Assembly: GCA_946221915.1 (NCBI GenBank)
Contig: CAMIKG010000006.1
Location: 1 to 64,000, forward strand
Direction: 5' to 3'
Length of the DNA stretch: 64,000 nucleotides
Source of the DNA: an uncultured Erwinia sp.
Lineage (GTDB): Bacteria; Pseudomonadota; Gammaproteobacteria; Enterobacterales; Enterobacteriaceae
Shown here in pieces: positions 43,640-52,750 of this stretch (position 1 is its first letter; each line of letters opens with the position of its first letter). The translations under genes were made by a program, and so were the position numbers. The notes under the pieces were generated by a model. It was given only the letters and a program-made list of their open reading frames with translations, did no database searches and was not told the DNA's origin.

Positions 43640-44932
43640 TCAGTCGCCCATTACGCCAGTAAGGTGCGGTAACCATAATGAGATGGCGGGTACATAGGTC
43701 ACCAGCATCAGCACCAGCAGCAGTGCGCCATAGAATGGCAGCATGGCGCGCACCACCTGTTCTATCTTCTGCTTACTGACCGCGCTGGCGACAAACAGCA
43801 CTGAGCCCACTGGCGGGGTAATCAGGCCGATACCGAGATTGACCATCATGATCATGCCGAAATGCACCGGATCGATACCCAGCGCATTGGTCACCGGCAG
43901 CAGCACCGGCGTCAGGATCAGAATGATCGGCGCCATATCCATCAGCGTGCCAATCAGCAGCAGCATGATGTTGATGCACATCAGAATCACATACTTATTG
44001 TCTGAGATGCTGGTAAAGAAGGTGGTGATGCGATCCGGCAGCTGCATCCAGGTCATCACCGCGCCAAACGCGGCGGCAAAACCAATCAGCACCATCACGA
44101 TGGTGACGGTTTTTACCGTCCTGCACATCAGTTTCGGCAGTTCGCTCCATTTGTAGTCGCGATAAATAAACATGGTGACAAAAAACGCCCATAAACAGGC
44201 AATCGCCGCCGATTCCGTGGCGGTGAAAACCCCGCTGAGAATACCGCCGAGAATGATCACCACCGTCATCAGCCCCCACAGCGCTTCACCGAGCAGCTTC
44301 AGCGCCTGCCTGAAGGGGATACGTTCCCCCTTCGGATAGTTACGGCGGTGGGCAAAAGCCACGCACATCACCATCAGCGTCAGGCCGAGCAGCAACCCGG
44401 GCAGCACGCCAGCGATAAACAGCGCGGCGATGGAGACGGTGCCGCCTGCCGCCAGCGAGTAGATCACCGAGTTATGGCTGGGCGGGATCAGGATCGCCTG
44501 CACCGAGCCACTGGCGGTCACCGCGGCGGCGTAATCGCGCGGATAGCCTTTTTTATCCATCTCAGGGATCATTACCGATCCGATCGAGGCGGTGTCCGCT
44601 ACGGAGGAGCCGGAAATAGCGCCAAAAAAGGTGGAGGCGACAATATTGACCAGCGACAGGCCACCGCGAATAAAGCCGACAAACACATAGGCAAAATTCA
44701 CCAGCCGTCGGGCAATACCGCCTTCCGCCATAATCGCTCCGGCGAGGATAAAGAACGGGATTGCCAGCAGGGAGAACTTATTGACGCCGCTGGTCATCTG
44801 AATCATCAGCGCTTCCAGCGGCAGATCGATCCACCATGCGCCCACCAGTGCGCTCAGCCCTACGGCATAGGCCACCGGCATGCCGATCGCCAGCAGCACA
44901 GCCAGCGTCATTAACAGTACAAAAGCATCCAT
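43640..44932 (-). CDS. dctM: TRAP transporter large permease (DctM)
   Basis: 430 residues, about 12 membrane segments. The large membrane subunit of a tripartite ATP-independent periplasmic transporter for C4-dicarboxylates or sugar acids. Typical blocks: the N-terminal GLSALVGAWWIDLPLEALMI, VASTFFGAISGSSVADTASI, and the LIPPSHNSVIYSLAAGG region. Last gene of the minus-strand dctP-dctQ-dctM set, 9 bp after dctQ. No regulator gene is adjacent. The substrate cannot be read from sequence. Confidence 0.92.
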   Translation of the reverse strand: MDAFVLLMTLAVLLAIGMPVAYAVGLSALVGAWWIDLPLEALMIQMTSGVNKFSLLAIPFFILAGAIMAEGGIARRLVNFAYVFVGFIRGGLSLVNIVASTFFGAISGSSVADTASIGSVMIPEMDKKGYPRDYAAAVTASGSVQAILIPPSHNSVIYSLAAGGTVSIAALFIAGVLPGLLLGLTLMVMCVAFAHRRNYPKGERIPFRQALKLLGEALWGLMTVVIILGGILSGVFTATESAAIACLWAFFVTMFIYRDYKWSELPKLMCRTVKTVTIVMVLIGFAAAFGAVMTWMQLPDRITTFFTSISDNKYVILMCINIMLLLIGTLMDMAPIILILTPVLLPVTNALGIDPVHFGMIMMVNLGIGLITPPVGSVLFVASAVSKQKIEQVVRAMLPFYGALLLVLMLVTYVPAISLWLPHLTGVMGD

Positions 44933-44941
44933 GGCGGCTCC

Positions 44942-45448
44942 TCAGGTATTACCCAGCATGACGACCGGGCGCTGTTCCTGCGAACCAAACGCCAGACGTT
45001 CCAGCACAAACAGCAGCGTCAGCGCCGATCCCAATGGCACCGGCAGATAGCTCTGCCCGGCGCTAATCAGGGGAAATTCGGCAATCGGCTGCGCCCAGAG
45101 CTGCAGACACAGCTGGCCGCTGTACCAGAGAATAAACAGACTTATTACCAGCATCAGCAGGTCGGCCAGCCGCGCTGCACCTGACTGCCATGAAGGCGGC
45201 AGGCGGTCAGTGAGCATGGATACCGCGATATGCGAGCCTGCGCGGTAACTCACCGCCGCGCCGACAAAGGTAAAGGTCACCATACACATAATCGCCAGCG
45301 GTTCCGGCCAGGGGGCGCCGTCGTTCAGCACGTAACGCATAAAGATGGCAAAGGGCACAATCAGCGTCATCACCAGCAGCGCCGCGCCGGACAGCACCAT
45401 TGCCGCCAGATAGAGCCCATCCATCAGGTGGTGGTATTTATTCGCCAT
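44942..45448 (-). CDS. dctQ: TRAP transporter small permease (DctQ)
   Basis: 168 residues with four predicted membrane helices (about 10-35, 48-68, 85-105, 128-150), the usual DctQ topology. The small subunit joins the binding protein to the large permease. Conserved region FAIFMRYVLNDGAPWPEPLA. Between dctP and dctM with 13- and 9-bp gaps. Confidence 0.9.
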   Translation of the reverse strand: MANKYHHLMDGLYLAAMVLSGAALLVMTLIVPFAIFMRYVLNDGAPWPEPLAIMCMVTFTFVGAAVSYRAGSHIAVSMLTDRLPPSWQSGAARLADLLMLVISLFILWYSGQLCLQLWAQPIAEFPLISAGQSYLPVPLGSALTLLFVLERLAFGSQEQRPVVMLGNT

Positions 45449-45461
45449 AGCAGACTCCTGC

Positions 45462-46430
45462 TTACTGAACGTCAGCGATGGCTTGCATCAACTGCTGATG
45501 CTTCGCCGCATAGCGATCGCGCACCGGTTTGGTGGCCGCGATGTAGGGGGTTTTATCGATCTCATGGAACTGCACACCGCCCGCTTTCATCTTGTCGATG
45601 GACTGCTGGTTGTAGGTGGCCCACAGCTGGCGTTGCTCGGCCTGTGCCTCTTTCGCCAGTTTCAGGACCAACTGCTGATCCTCTTTACTCAGCTTGTCCC
45701 ATTTCACTTTTGAATAGAGAAACAGCTCAGGAATAATAAAGTGGCCGCTGAGGGTGTAGTTTTTCACCACCGGCAGATAGTTATGGGCGATAAAGGTCGG
45801 CGGATTGTTTTCCGTACCGTCGATTACCCCCGTCTGCATGCCGCTAAACACTTCGCTGACGCCCATCGGCACTGCATTGGCGCCCATTGCTTTCAGGGTA
45901 TCAATCGCCACCGGACTGCCCTGTACGCGAATTTTCATGCCGTGCAGATCTTCCGCTTTCAGCACCGGTTTTTTGGTGATCAGGTTACGCGTGCCGCCAT
46001 CCATCCAGCCGAGGAACACCAGTTTGGAATTCGGGTTAGCAGTAATTTTGTCACCAATCTCCTGGCCAATTTTGCCGTCGAGCACCTTATGCATATGGTC
46101 CTCATCACGGAAGACATAGGGCAGAGTAAAGACTTCAATTTCGGGCAGGATCGCCGCCACAGGCGCCATCGATACGCGGATCATATCAATCGCGCCGACC
46201 TGTGCCTGCTCGATCATTTGCTTTTCATCACCCATGACGCCGCTGGGAAACACCTTGATTTCCAGCCGGTCATCGGTGGCTTTAGCCAGTTTCTCACCCA
46301 TATGCTCAACGGCGACCACGTTCGGATAACCCTTCGGGTGGACATCGGCCGCGCGGATCGTTGCGGCGTGCAGAGGGGCTGACAGGATGCTCAACAAACT
46401 TAAACTGAGTACAGTGCGGATTACATTCAT
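45462..46430 (-). CDS. dctP: TRAP transporter substrate-binding protein (DctP)
   Basis: 322 residues with a Sec signal (MNVIRTVLSLSLLSILSAPL, then HAA-TI). DctP-family periplasmic binding protein; the carboxylate-binding Arg is probably the one in MKIRVQGSP. NNPPTFIAHNYLP and WMDGGTRNL are family blocks related to sialic-acid/C4-dicarboxylate TRAP proteins, here perhaps for an aldonate or uronate (inference only). The frame is open 99 bases upstream, but GGAGCC seven bases before ATG 46430 and the signal peptide decide the start. Confidence 0.9.
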   Translation of the reverse strand: MNVIRTVLSLSLLSILSAPLHAATIRAADVHPKGYPNVVAVEHMGEKLAKATDDRLEIKVFPSGVMGDEKQMIEQAQVGAIDMIRVSMAPVAAILPEIEVFTLPYVFRDEDHMHKVLDGKIGQEIGDKITANPNSKLVFLGWMDGGTRNLITKKPVLKAEDLHGMKIRVQGSPVAIDTLKAMGANAVPMGVSEVFSGMQTGVIDGTENNPPTFIAHNYLPVVKNYTLSGHFIIPELFLYSKVKWDKLSKEDQQLVLKLAKEAQAEQRQLWATYNQQSIDKMKAGGVQFHEIDKTPYIAATKPVRDRYAAKHQQLMQAIADVQ

Positions 46431-46790
46431 CTCAGGCTCCAGAGTAGCGGTCATTTTTAGAATAATGCGGATAAAAAGTAGCCTGAAAATTAAGCAGCTG
46501 TGGTGAAGGGACTCACAGTTCTGTAACAAAATGAAATATGGTTTGCTGATTTATAAAACGTCATTTCATAAGTGTGATGCCAGTCTGCTGTTGACCGCCT
46601 CATTTTGCTGACCAATCCCGAAAAGGTCAAAAAGTAGCCAGAAATAGTGTAAATACTAATGAGAACTACTATCAATTCAGCGCTAATTTGATATGATCGG
46701 CGATTCTTCCGTCTGTCCAGACAAGTAAGCGTGGCTGACGTTTCATGCGCGCGGAGGATGGACGTTGTTAATCAGGGTTGGAGACACAGC
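46431..46790. promoter_or_regulatory. Divergent dctP/exbB control region
   Basis: 360 bp without a convincing gene. The half near exbB is AT-rich and holds a Fur-like site (46658-46676) and a TATGAT -10-like box at 46692-46697. The half near dctP has no motif I can name. Confidence 0.5.
46658..46676 (+). promoter_or_regulatory. Candidate Fur box upstream of exbB
   Basis: AATGAGAACTACTATCAAT agrees with the Fur palindrome (AATGAGAATnATTATCATT form) at most positions and lies 115-133 bp ahead of the exbB start, where the E. coli exbB operon is also Fur-repressed. Confidence 0.65.
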
Positions 46791-47528
46791 GTGGTAACCA
46801 CTAATTTGATGCAAACAGACCTGTCTGTTTGGGGCATGTATGAACATGCCGACATCGTCGTTAAAGCGGTAATGATTGGCCTGCTTCTGGCATCCGTCAT
46901 CACCTGGGCGATTTTCTTTAGCAAAAGCGCAGAACTGCTGTCGGCAAAACGCCGTCTCAAACGTGAACAGCAGGCGCTGGCTACGGTGCGTTCGCTGAAC
47001 GAAGCGGCGGAAAGCAGCAAAACTTTTAAAGCGAACAGCCTCAGTACGCTGCTGGTGAATGAAGCGCTGGACGAGCTGGATCTCTCCGCTGGCTCGGATG
47101 ATAACGACGGAATTAAAGAACGTACCGGTTTTCGCCTTGAGCGACGCGTTGCGGCATTCAGCCGCCATGCTGGCCGTGGCAACGGTTATCTGGCGACCAT
47201 TGGCGCCATCGCGCCGTTCGTCGGTCTGTTCGGCACCGTATGGGGCATCATGAACAGCTTTATCGGCATCGCGAAAACCCAGACTACCAACCTGGCGGTG
47301 GTTGCACCGGGTATCGCCGAAGCGCTGCTGGCGACCGCCATTGGTCTGGTTGCCGCGATTCCTGCCGTGGTCATCTACAACGTCTTTGCCCGCATGATCG
47401 CCAGCTACAAAGCGTCACTGGGTGATGTGGCGGCGCAGGTTCTGCTGCTGCAAAGCCGCGATCTGGATCTGGCTAACAGCCAGCAGGCGCACCAGACCGC
47501 TGCGGCGCACAAACTGCGGGCAGGTTAA
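46791..47528 (+). CDS. exbB: TonB-system energising protein ExbB
   Basis: 245 residues (E. coli 244). The inner-membrane proton channel subunit that, with ExbD, powers TonB-dependent uptake of ferric siderophores and B12. Three membrane helices, with GYLATIGAIAPFVGLFGTVWG and TAIGLVAAIPAVVIYN in the second and third. GTG 46791 (product MVTTNLMQTDLSVWG) has GGAG seven bases upstream and matches the family N-terminus. An upstream in-frame ATG at 46731 would add 20 unlikely residues. exbD follows after 5 bp. Confidence 0.95.
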   Translation: MVTTNLMQTDLSVWGMYEHADIVVKAVMIGLLLASVITWAIFFSKSAELLSAKRRLKREQQALATVRSLNEAAESSKTFKANSLSTLLVNEALDELDLSAGSDDNDGIKERTGFRLERRVAAFSRHAGRGNGYLATIGAIAPFVGLFGTVWGIMNSFIGIAKTQTTNLAVVAPGIAEALLATAIGLVAAIPAVVIYNVFARMIASYKASLGDVAAQVLLLQSRDLDLANSQQAHQTAAAHKLRAG

Positions 47529-47533
47529 GCACC

Positions 47534-47956
47534 ATGGCGATGCGATTAAACGAAGATCTCGACAGCAACGGTGAAATGCATGAAATCAACGTCACGCCGT
47601 TTATCGACGTGATGCTGGTATTGCTGATCATCTTTATGGTGGCTGCGCCGCTGGCGACAGTGGATGTCCGCGTTAATCTGCCTGCATCAACCAGTGCGCC
47701 ACAACCGCGTCCGGAAAAACCGGTTTATCTGTCAATTAAAGAAGATAAGCAGCTGTTTATCGGCAATCAAGCGGTGACCAAAGAGAACCTGGTCGAGGTG
47801 CTCAACGGCCAGACGGAAGGGAAAAAAGATACCACCATCTTCTTCCAGGCGGATAAGAGCGTGGATTATGAAACCCTGATGGGCGTAATGGATTCACTGC
47901 GCCAGGCGGGTTATCTCAAGATTGGTTTAATGGGTATGGAAAGCGCAGCCCGTTAA
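47534..47956 (+). CDS. exbD: TonB-system energising protein ExbD
   Basis: 140 residues (E. coli 141). A single N-terminal membrane helix (about 23-43) with the essential protonatable Asp in NVTPFIDVMLVLLIIFMV, followed by the periplasmic domain. It forms the ExbB5-ExbD2 proton-driven motor with TonB. Operon with exbB, ending in a T-rich terminator. Confidence 0.96.
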   Translation: MAMRLNEDLDSNGEMHEINVTPFIDVMLVLLIIFMVAAPLATVDVRVNLPASTSAPQPRPEKPVYLSIKEDKQLFIGNQAVTKENLVEVLNGQTEGKKDTTIFFQADKSVDYETLMGVMDSLRQAGYLKIGLMGMESAAR

Positions 47957-47980
47957 GCTGACTTTTATTGTCCAGTTGAA

Positions 47981-48008
47981 AAAGGAGCCTGTTGCGGCTC
48001 CTTTTTTA
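47981..48008 (+). terminator. Terminator between exbD and the MHYT-GGDEF-EAL gene
   Basis: Stem AAAGGAGCC / GGCTCCTTT with a TGTTGC loop running into TTTTTTA. The A-rich left side would also give a T-run for the convergent minus-strand gene, so it is probably bidirectional. Confidence 0.85.
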
Positions 48009-48009
48009 T

Positions 48010-50100
48010 TTACGACTCTTTCGGGGGTTCGGCTCCGACATAGTCCTGCAACTCACCCACTTTTTCCGGCGGTAGTGGACGGCCCAGCAGATATCCCTGC
48101 AGCGAGTTACAGCCCAGATCAGTCAGAAACTCCTGCTGTTCATTGGTTTCCACCCCTTCAGCTACCACCTTCAGGTTCAGTGACTGCGCCAGCGCGACAA
48201 TGGCGGAGACAATGGTGGCATCTTCTGTTTCTTTGCGCAGTTCATTGACAAAGGCCCGGTCAATTTTCAGCTCGCTGGCGGGTAAACGCTTCAGATACAG
48301 CAGGCTGGAGTAGCCGGTGCCGAAATCATCAATTGAGGCTTTTACGCCCAGTTCGGTGAGCTCGGTCAGAATGCGCACGCTCTCATCCGGATTACGCATC
48401 GCGGTAGTTTCCGTCACTTCCAGCGTCAGCAGTTCCGCCGGAATATGATGGGTGTTCAGCGCAGTGATCACCGTTTCCACCAGGTTACTCTGTTCAAATT
48501 GCAGAGCAGATAAGTTCACCGCCACTGACCAGTTGCTGTGCCCCTGCAGATGCCATTCCCGTAGCTGGCGGCAGGCTTCATTGATCACCCAGCTGCCGAT
48601 ATTAATGATCAGGCCGGTTTTTTCCGCCATCGGCAGGAAGACATCAGGGGTCAGCAGGCCGCGGCGCGGATGCTGCCAGCGCAGCAGCGCTTCAAAGCCG
48701 AGGATCGGGCCATGAGGCGCGCAATACTTCGGCTGATAAAACAGCCGCAGCTGGTCATGCTCCAGCGCCAGCCAGAGATCGTTAATCAGCTGCAGCTGAT
48801 TCTGCGCAATGGTGTTCATCGATGGCTGGAAAAAGTTGTAGCCATTGCGCCCGTTATTTTTGGTGTGGTACATCGCCGCGTCGGCATTAAACAGCAGCTC
48901 ACGCTCATCAGCGCCATCGCCCGGGAACACGGCGATGCCAATACTGAGTGACACAATTAACTCGTAGCGGGAGATTTCAAAAGGCTGAGCGATGGCTTTC
49001 ACCAGGGCATTCGCCACCGCAGCGGCGTCATTGGGCTCTTCTATTTCGATGAGCAGGACAAACTCATCCCCCCCCAGCCGTGCCAGCGTGTAGTGCCCTT
49101 CAATTTTGGCTGTCATCCGTTCGGTGACGGCAACCAGCAGGCTGTCGCCGATATGGTGACCAAACGCATCATTGACCGCCTTAAAGCCATCGAGGTCCAT
49201 AAACATCAGCGCAAACTGCGTGTTCTCGCGCGTGGCTTTATTGATGGCCTGGTCAAGACGGTCTTCCAGCAGAATGCGATTAGGCAGGCGGGTCAGATTG
49301 TCATGCAGCGCCAGCTGCGCCAGTTCACGATTGGCTTCTGCCAGCGATGAAGCCAGCACTGAGGTGCGTGCCTGCAGGCGCGCATCCAGCATTGAGACCA
49401 GTAGGGTGATCCCCAGTATCGCCAGCGTCACCACCATCACCAGCACGGCCAGCCAGTTGCTGTCGACGCCCTCAGCGCCGAAGTGGTGACTGTGGCTGCC
49501 CACAGGGAAGTTGGCCGCCGCCATGCCGGTATAGTGCATACCCGCAATCGCGATACCCATAATCACCGCAGCACCAATACGTAACCAGGTTTTGCGTTCA
49601 GCATCGTTGCGCAGCTTAAACGCCAGCCACAGCGCGGCGCCTGACGCCACCAGCGCAATCACCACTGAACAGCTAATCCAGCGCCAGTCCCAGACAATGC
49701 CAGGCGCAAAGATTAGTGCCGCCATGCCGGTGTAGTGCATTGCGACCACGCCGCTGCCCATCACAACCGCGCCAACGCACAGGCGCATCATGGGCAGCTG
49801 ACCTTTACAGACAATCCACAGCGCAAACACTGATGCTGCGATAGCAATCACCATCGATAAGGCAGTCAGCGGAGAGCTGTAACTCATCTGCATCGGCAGA
49901 TTCATCGCCAGCATGCCGATAAAATGCATTGACCAGATGCCAATGCCCATGGCAAAGCCACCGCCAAATAACCAGACTACCGCTGCCTTTCCGCTGCTGC
50001 TGCTGACACGGCCAGCCATATCCAGTGCGGTATAGGAAGCAAGAATGGCAACAATAATCGAAACGATGACCATGAGATGATCGTACGAACTAACAAGCAT
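48010..50100 (-). CDS. MHYT-GGDEF-EAL membrane cyclic-di-GMP enzyme
   Basis: 696 residues. Seven-helix N-terminal MHYT sensor (about 1-250), with MHFIGM, MHYTGMAA and a second MHYTGMAA carrying the metal-binding Met-His pairs proposed to sense O2, CO or NO. GGDEF domain (about 285-445) with intact RLGGDEF. EAL domain (about 455-690) with intact FEALLRW and DDFGTGYSS. By motif it could both make and break c-di-GMP; which activity dominates is unknown. ATG 50100 agrees with the start of the first helix (MLVSSYDHLMVIVSI). Its closeness to the pilus operon suggests a motile/sessile switch role (inference). Confidence 0.9.
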   Translation of the reverse strand: MLVSSYDHLMVIVSIIVAILASYTALDMAGRVSSSSGKAAVVWLFGGGFAMGIGIWSMHFIGMLAMNLPMQMSYSSPLTALSMVIAIAASVFALWIVCKGQLPMMRLCVGAVVMGSGVVAMHYTGMAALIFAPGIVWDWRWISCSVVIALVASGAALWLAFKLRNDAERKTWLRIGAAVIMGIAIAGMHYTGMAAANFPVGSHSHHFGAEGVDSNWLAVLVMVVTLAILGITLLVSMLDARLQARTSVLASSLAEANRELAQLALHDNLTRLPNRILLEDRLDQAINKATRENTQFALMFMDLDGFKAVNDAFGHHIGDSLLVAVTERMTAKIEGHYTLARLGGDEFVLLIEIEEPNDAAAVANALVKAIAQPFEISRYELIVSLSIGIAVFPGDGADERELLFNADAAMYHTKNNGRNGYNFFQPSMNTIAQNQLQLINDLWLALEHDQLRLFYQPKYCAPHGPILGFEALLRWQHPRRGLLTPDVFLPMAEKTGLIINIGSWVINEACRQLREWHLQGHSNWSVAVNLSALQFEQSNLVETVITALNTHHIPAELLTLEVTETTAMRNPDESVRILTELTELGVKASIDDFGTGYSSLLYLKRLPASELKIDRAFVNELRKETEDATIVSAIVALAQSLNLKVVAEGVETNEQQEFLTDLGCNSLQGYLLGRPLPPEKVGELQDYVGAEPPKES

Positions 50101-50148
50101 AACTGTTCTCAAGCGATGATGACCCGTTGGCCGGATTACTGGGTGTGT

Positions 50149-50347
50149 ATACCCGTCATACTTCAAGCTGCAGATGCGTTGGCTTTGTTACTCGTCCCTT
50201 CTCAGGGACTCGCCCCGTTGGGGCCGCCGCAAGCGGCGTTCAAATCTGCTTTGGCAGATTTGTCACTCACCCCGGTCACTTACTGGAGTAAGCTCCCGGG
50301 GATTCGCTGCGTCGCCGCCTTCCTGCAACTCGAATTATTTAGGGTAT
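50149..50347. repeat. ERIC-type intergenic repeat (long variant, 199 bp)
   Basis: The right half contains CTCACCCCGGTCACTTACT and GTAAGCTCCCGGGGATTCGC, which correspond to the two conserved ERIC core arms. The ends are imperfect inverted repeats (ATACCCGTCATACTTCAAG... and ...CGAATTATTTAGGGTAT). It is longer than the 127-bp ERIC by about 70 bp, like the insertion variants known from Yersinia and Erwiniaceae. It starts 49 bp upstream of the MHYT gene. Confidence 0.8.
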
Positions 50348-50884
50348 AGAAACTGAAAATAGTGTTGTTGTATTTATCTATGCGGAATATCGGCACTAAA
50401 CTGGTCCGACTTCGATAAATTAAACCGATGCGTCTGAACAATTTTTTCTCCGCAGCTTGCCCGGTGCGCATACAGCCGCGACGCAACGATGAACCACAGT
50501 AAAAATACCCATAAATTTTAATGTGTTAATTAATTCAAATACCTGGCTGCAAGAAAATAACATCGGAACAGTCGTTCGCATAGATCCGGCCAGCACAATC
50601 TTTCTCAGTATTGTCGAACTCTTCTCATCGCGCGATTGCAGAATGTGACTTATCCGAAAAATTTCACTTAAGGATAATTTTACTGATTGCCACTACGCTT
50701 ACTTCCAGCCTGTTCTATAGTAAATAAAACTGATGCGTAAAGCGGCGGCATCCGCAGCCAGGCCGCATGGCGCAGTCAACTATCGCCAGTGAGAGCGAAA
50801 ATAAGTTAGACCTTTTTATCTTTATTGTTTTGTCGCCAGGAGTGAAAGCACGCTTATTACTTTGATGATCAGTAAGGATTGGGT
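50348..50884. promoter_or_regulatory. Upstream region of the Csu-type pilus operon; no gene seen
   Basis: 537 bp, AT-rich relative to the window (notably 50510-50580 and 50640-50740), without a supportable ORF. It should contain the pilus operon promoter. I cannot assign a specific binding site. Confidence 0.5.
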
Positions 50885-51451
50885 ATGAAAATGAAGCTTT
50901 TACTGGTGGGCTGTGGCCTTGGCCTCGGAGTTGCCTGCTCAGGCTTTGCCGCCACCACAACGGGGACAATTGGTGCAACTCTGGTGCTGACAACGGGATG
51001 TCTGGTCAATGGCCAGTCAGGGACGTCCGGCGTTAACTTTGGTACTCTGGACTTCGGTACCAGCGCTGCCACCTTCTCAACACTGAACGCCACGCTGGTC
51101 GGGTCACAGGGCAATGGTTTCTACGTGCGTTGCACTACCGGGCAAACCTACAGCGTACAGATTACCGGCAGCCGCGCGGCGCCAGCAACGGTGTATGGTA
51201 CGCCAGGCGCACAACCGCGTTACCTGATCCTCGGCAGCGATGCGACGCAGGGTATCACTTACACCCTGTATAGCGACGCCGCTTATACCAATGCCATCGC
51301 CAATAACACCAACCTGACTGCTAATGGTACGGCCAGCCCAACGCTGGGTGATTTCTACCAGATGTATGGTCGGGTAAATGGTGGCGGTTTTAACCCGGTT
51401 ATTCCTGCCGGGACCTACACGGATAGTATCAGCGTCGCTGTGAACTACTGA
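50885..51451 (+). CDS. Spore coat U-domain pilin (Csu-type major subunit)
   Basis: 188 residues. Signal peptide (MKMKLLLVGCGLGLGVACSG, cleavage FAA-TT), then one spore-coat-protein-U domain with the paired Cys (TTGCLVNGQ... and VRCTTGQ), GTLDFGTSA, and the C-terminal beta strand AGTYTDSISVAVNY typical of donor-strand pilins. First and probably major subunit of a Csu-like archaic chaperone-usher pilus. AAGGA six bases before ATG 50885 decides between three nearby starts. 25 bp to the next pilin. Confidence 0.87.
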   Translation: MKMKLLLVGCGLGLGVACSGFAATTTGTIGATLVLTTGCLVNGQSGTSGVNFGTLDFGTSAATFSTLNATLVGSQGNGFYVRCTTGQTYSVQITGSRAAPATVYGTPGAQPRYLILGSDATQGITYTLYSDAAYTNAIANNTNLTANGTASPTLGDFYQMYGRVNGGGFNPVIPAGTYTDSISVAVNY

Positions 51452-51476
51452 TTAGATCGCTGTCAGGGAGGTCATA

Positions 51477-52007
51477 GTGCCGGGGAAGGTGAGTTGTGGC
51501 GCAGGATGCGTACGGTCGCTATGTGCACTGCTGTTTTTGTTTTGCAGCAGTGCACTGGCGTTGCCCACGCAGACCTTTCAGGTTTCTGCCTCAGTTGTGG
51601 CAGGCTGTGTGATTTCCGGAACGAATACCGGCGTTTTCGGTACGCTTGATTTCGGCACCCGTTCTGGTGTGGCGACAACCAGTGCTACCGCCAGTTTTGT
51701 CCAGAGTTCGACCATCAACCTTGCCTGCACGCCCGGCACCACGCTGAATATGAGTATTAACGGCGGCAGCAACTACACCACCACGCGTAACCTCAAGCTG
51801 GCGAATTTTAGCAATATCGTCGCCTATCGCATTTTTACCAGCTCCAGCTACTCAGCCGCCAGTGAGATTCCGGTGAATCAAAACGTCGCGCTGAGCTTCA
51901 GCAATGCCAACAACATCACACTGCCGATTTATGGCCTTTTGCAGCTGAGTGGCGTCAATCGTGCCGGTACCTATACCGATACGCTGACGGTAACACTGGG
52001 CTGGTAG
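51477..52007 (+). CDS. Spore coat U-domain minor pilin
   Basis: 176 residues, GTG start with GGAGG five bases upstream. Signal peptide to about SALA-LP. SCPU domain with VAGCVISG/LACTPGT Cys pair, FGTLDFGTRS and the C-terminal AGTYTDTLTVTLGW. Likely the CsuA/CsuB-like minor subunit. Acinetobacter csu has three small pilins before the chaperone; here only two are present. Confidence 0.85.
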   Translation: MPGKVSCGAGCVRSLCALLFLFCSSALALPTQTFQVSASVVAGCVISGTNTGVFGTLDFGTRSGVATTSATASFVQSSTINLACTPGTTLNMSINGGSNYTTTRNLKLANFSNIVAYRIFTSSSYSAASEIPVNQNVALSFSNANNITLPIYGLLQLSGVNRAGTYTDTLTVTLGW

Positions 52008-52039
52008 CGCACTATTTATTGCCGGGAAGGAGATCATCA

Positions 52040-52744
52040 ATGAACATCACGCGCACACTACTGATTCTGTTTGCCACACTCTTCACCGCGCTCAGCCATG
52101 CAGCGAACTCGGTACTGATTTGGCCCATCGATCCCAAACTGGGCAGCAGTGAGAAAGCGACGGAGCTGTGGCTGGAGAATCGCGGCGAAAGCACCACGCT
52201 GATGCAGGTCAGGGTGCTGGGCTGGATGCAGGTGAACGGCCAGGAGCGTTATGAAACGCAGCAGCGCGTCGTGGCCAGCCCGCCAATGGTGCGTATCGAA
52301 CCCGGTCAAAGACAGCTGGTGCGTCTGATTAAACAGACGGCGGCGCCTACCGGACAGGAAGCGGCATACCGGGTGTTGCTGGATGAAATTCCGCGTCCAC
52401 AAACGCCAGGCGAAAACCAGGCCGGGCTGATGATGCAGATGCGCTATTCGGTACCGCTGTTTGTTTATGGTAATGGACTGGCTGCCGACAGCGCGCAGCC
52501 GGTGCTCAGCTGGCGTGTGGTCAGTGAGCAGGGAAAATCATTTCTTGAAATCACCAATCGCGGCGCGGGACATGCGCGGCTGAGTAATGTCACTCTGGGT
52601 GGTCGCAGTGTAGGGCAGGGACTTTTCGGCTACGTGCTGGCGAATTCCGTTAACCGCTGGCCGCTCACTTTTCCCGCGTCGTCAGGCAGTGAGCTGACGG
52701 CGGAAATGAATAAGAAGAACTGGCGCAGTCGTGGTGCTGAATAA
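52040..52744 (+). CDS. Periplasmic pilus chaperone (CsuC/FimC-like)
   Basis: 234 residues with a signal peptide (MNITRTLLILFATLFTALSH, AA-NS). PapD-like immunoglobulin chaperone with VLIWPIDPKL, STTLMQVRVLGWMQ and RQLVRLIKQ (Arg/Lys that anchors the pilin C-terminus) and the domain-2 MRYSVPLFVYG. AAGGAG lies seven bases before ATG 52040. It belongs to the archaic class and delivers SCPU pilins to the usher 6 bp downstream. Confidence 0.9.
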   Translation: MNITRTLLILFATLFTALSHAANSVLIWPIDPKLGSSEKATELWLENRGESTTLMQVRVLGWMQVNGQERYETQQRVVASPPMVRIEPGQRQLVRLIKQTAAPTGQEAAYRVLLDEIPRPQTPGENQAGLMMQMRYSVPLFVYGNGLAADSAQPVLSWRVVSEQGKSFLEITNRGAGHARLSNVTLGGRSVGQGLFGYVLANSVNRWPLTFPASSGSELTAEMNKKNWRSRGAE

Positions 52745-52750
52745 TAACCG

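Noticed and set aside
45741..46382. Plus-strand frame of 213 codons opposite dctP
   Set aside because: The minus strand encodes a full DctP protein with signal peptide and ribosome site; the opposite frame has the usual antisense composition.
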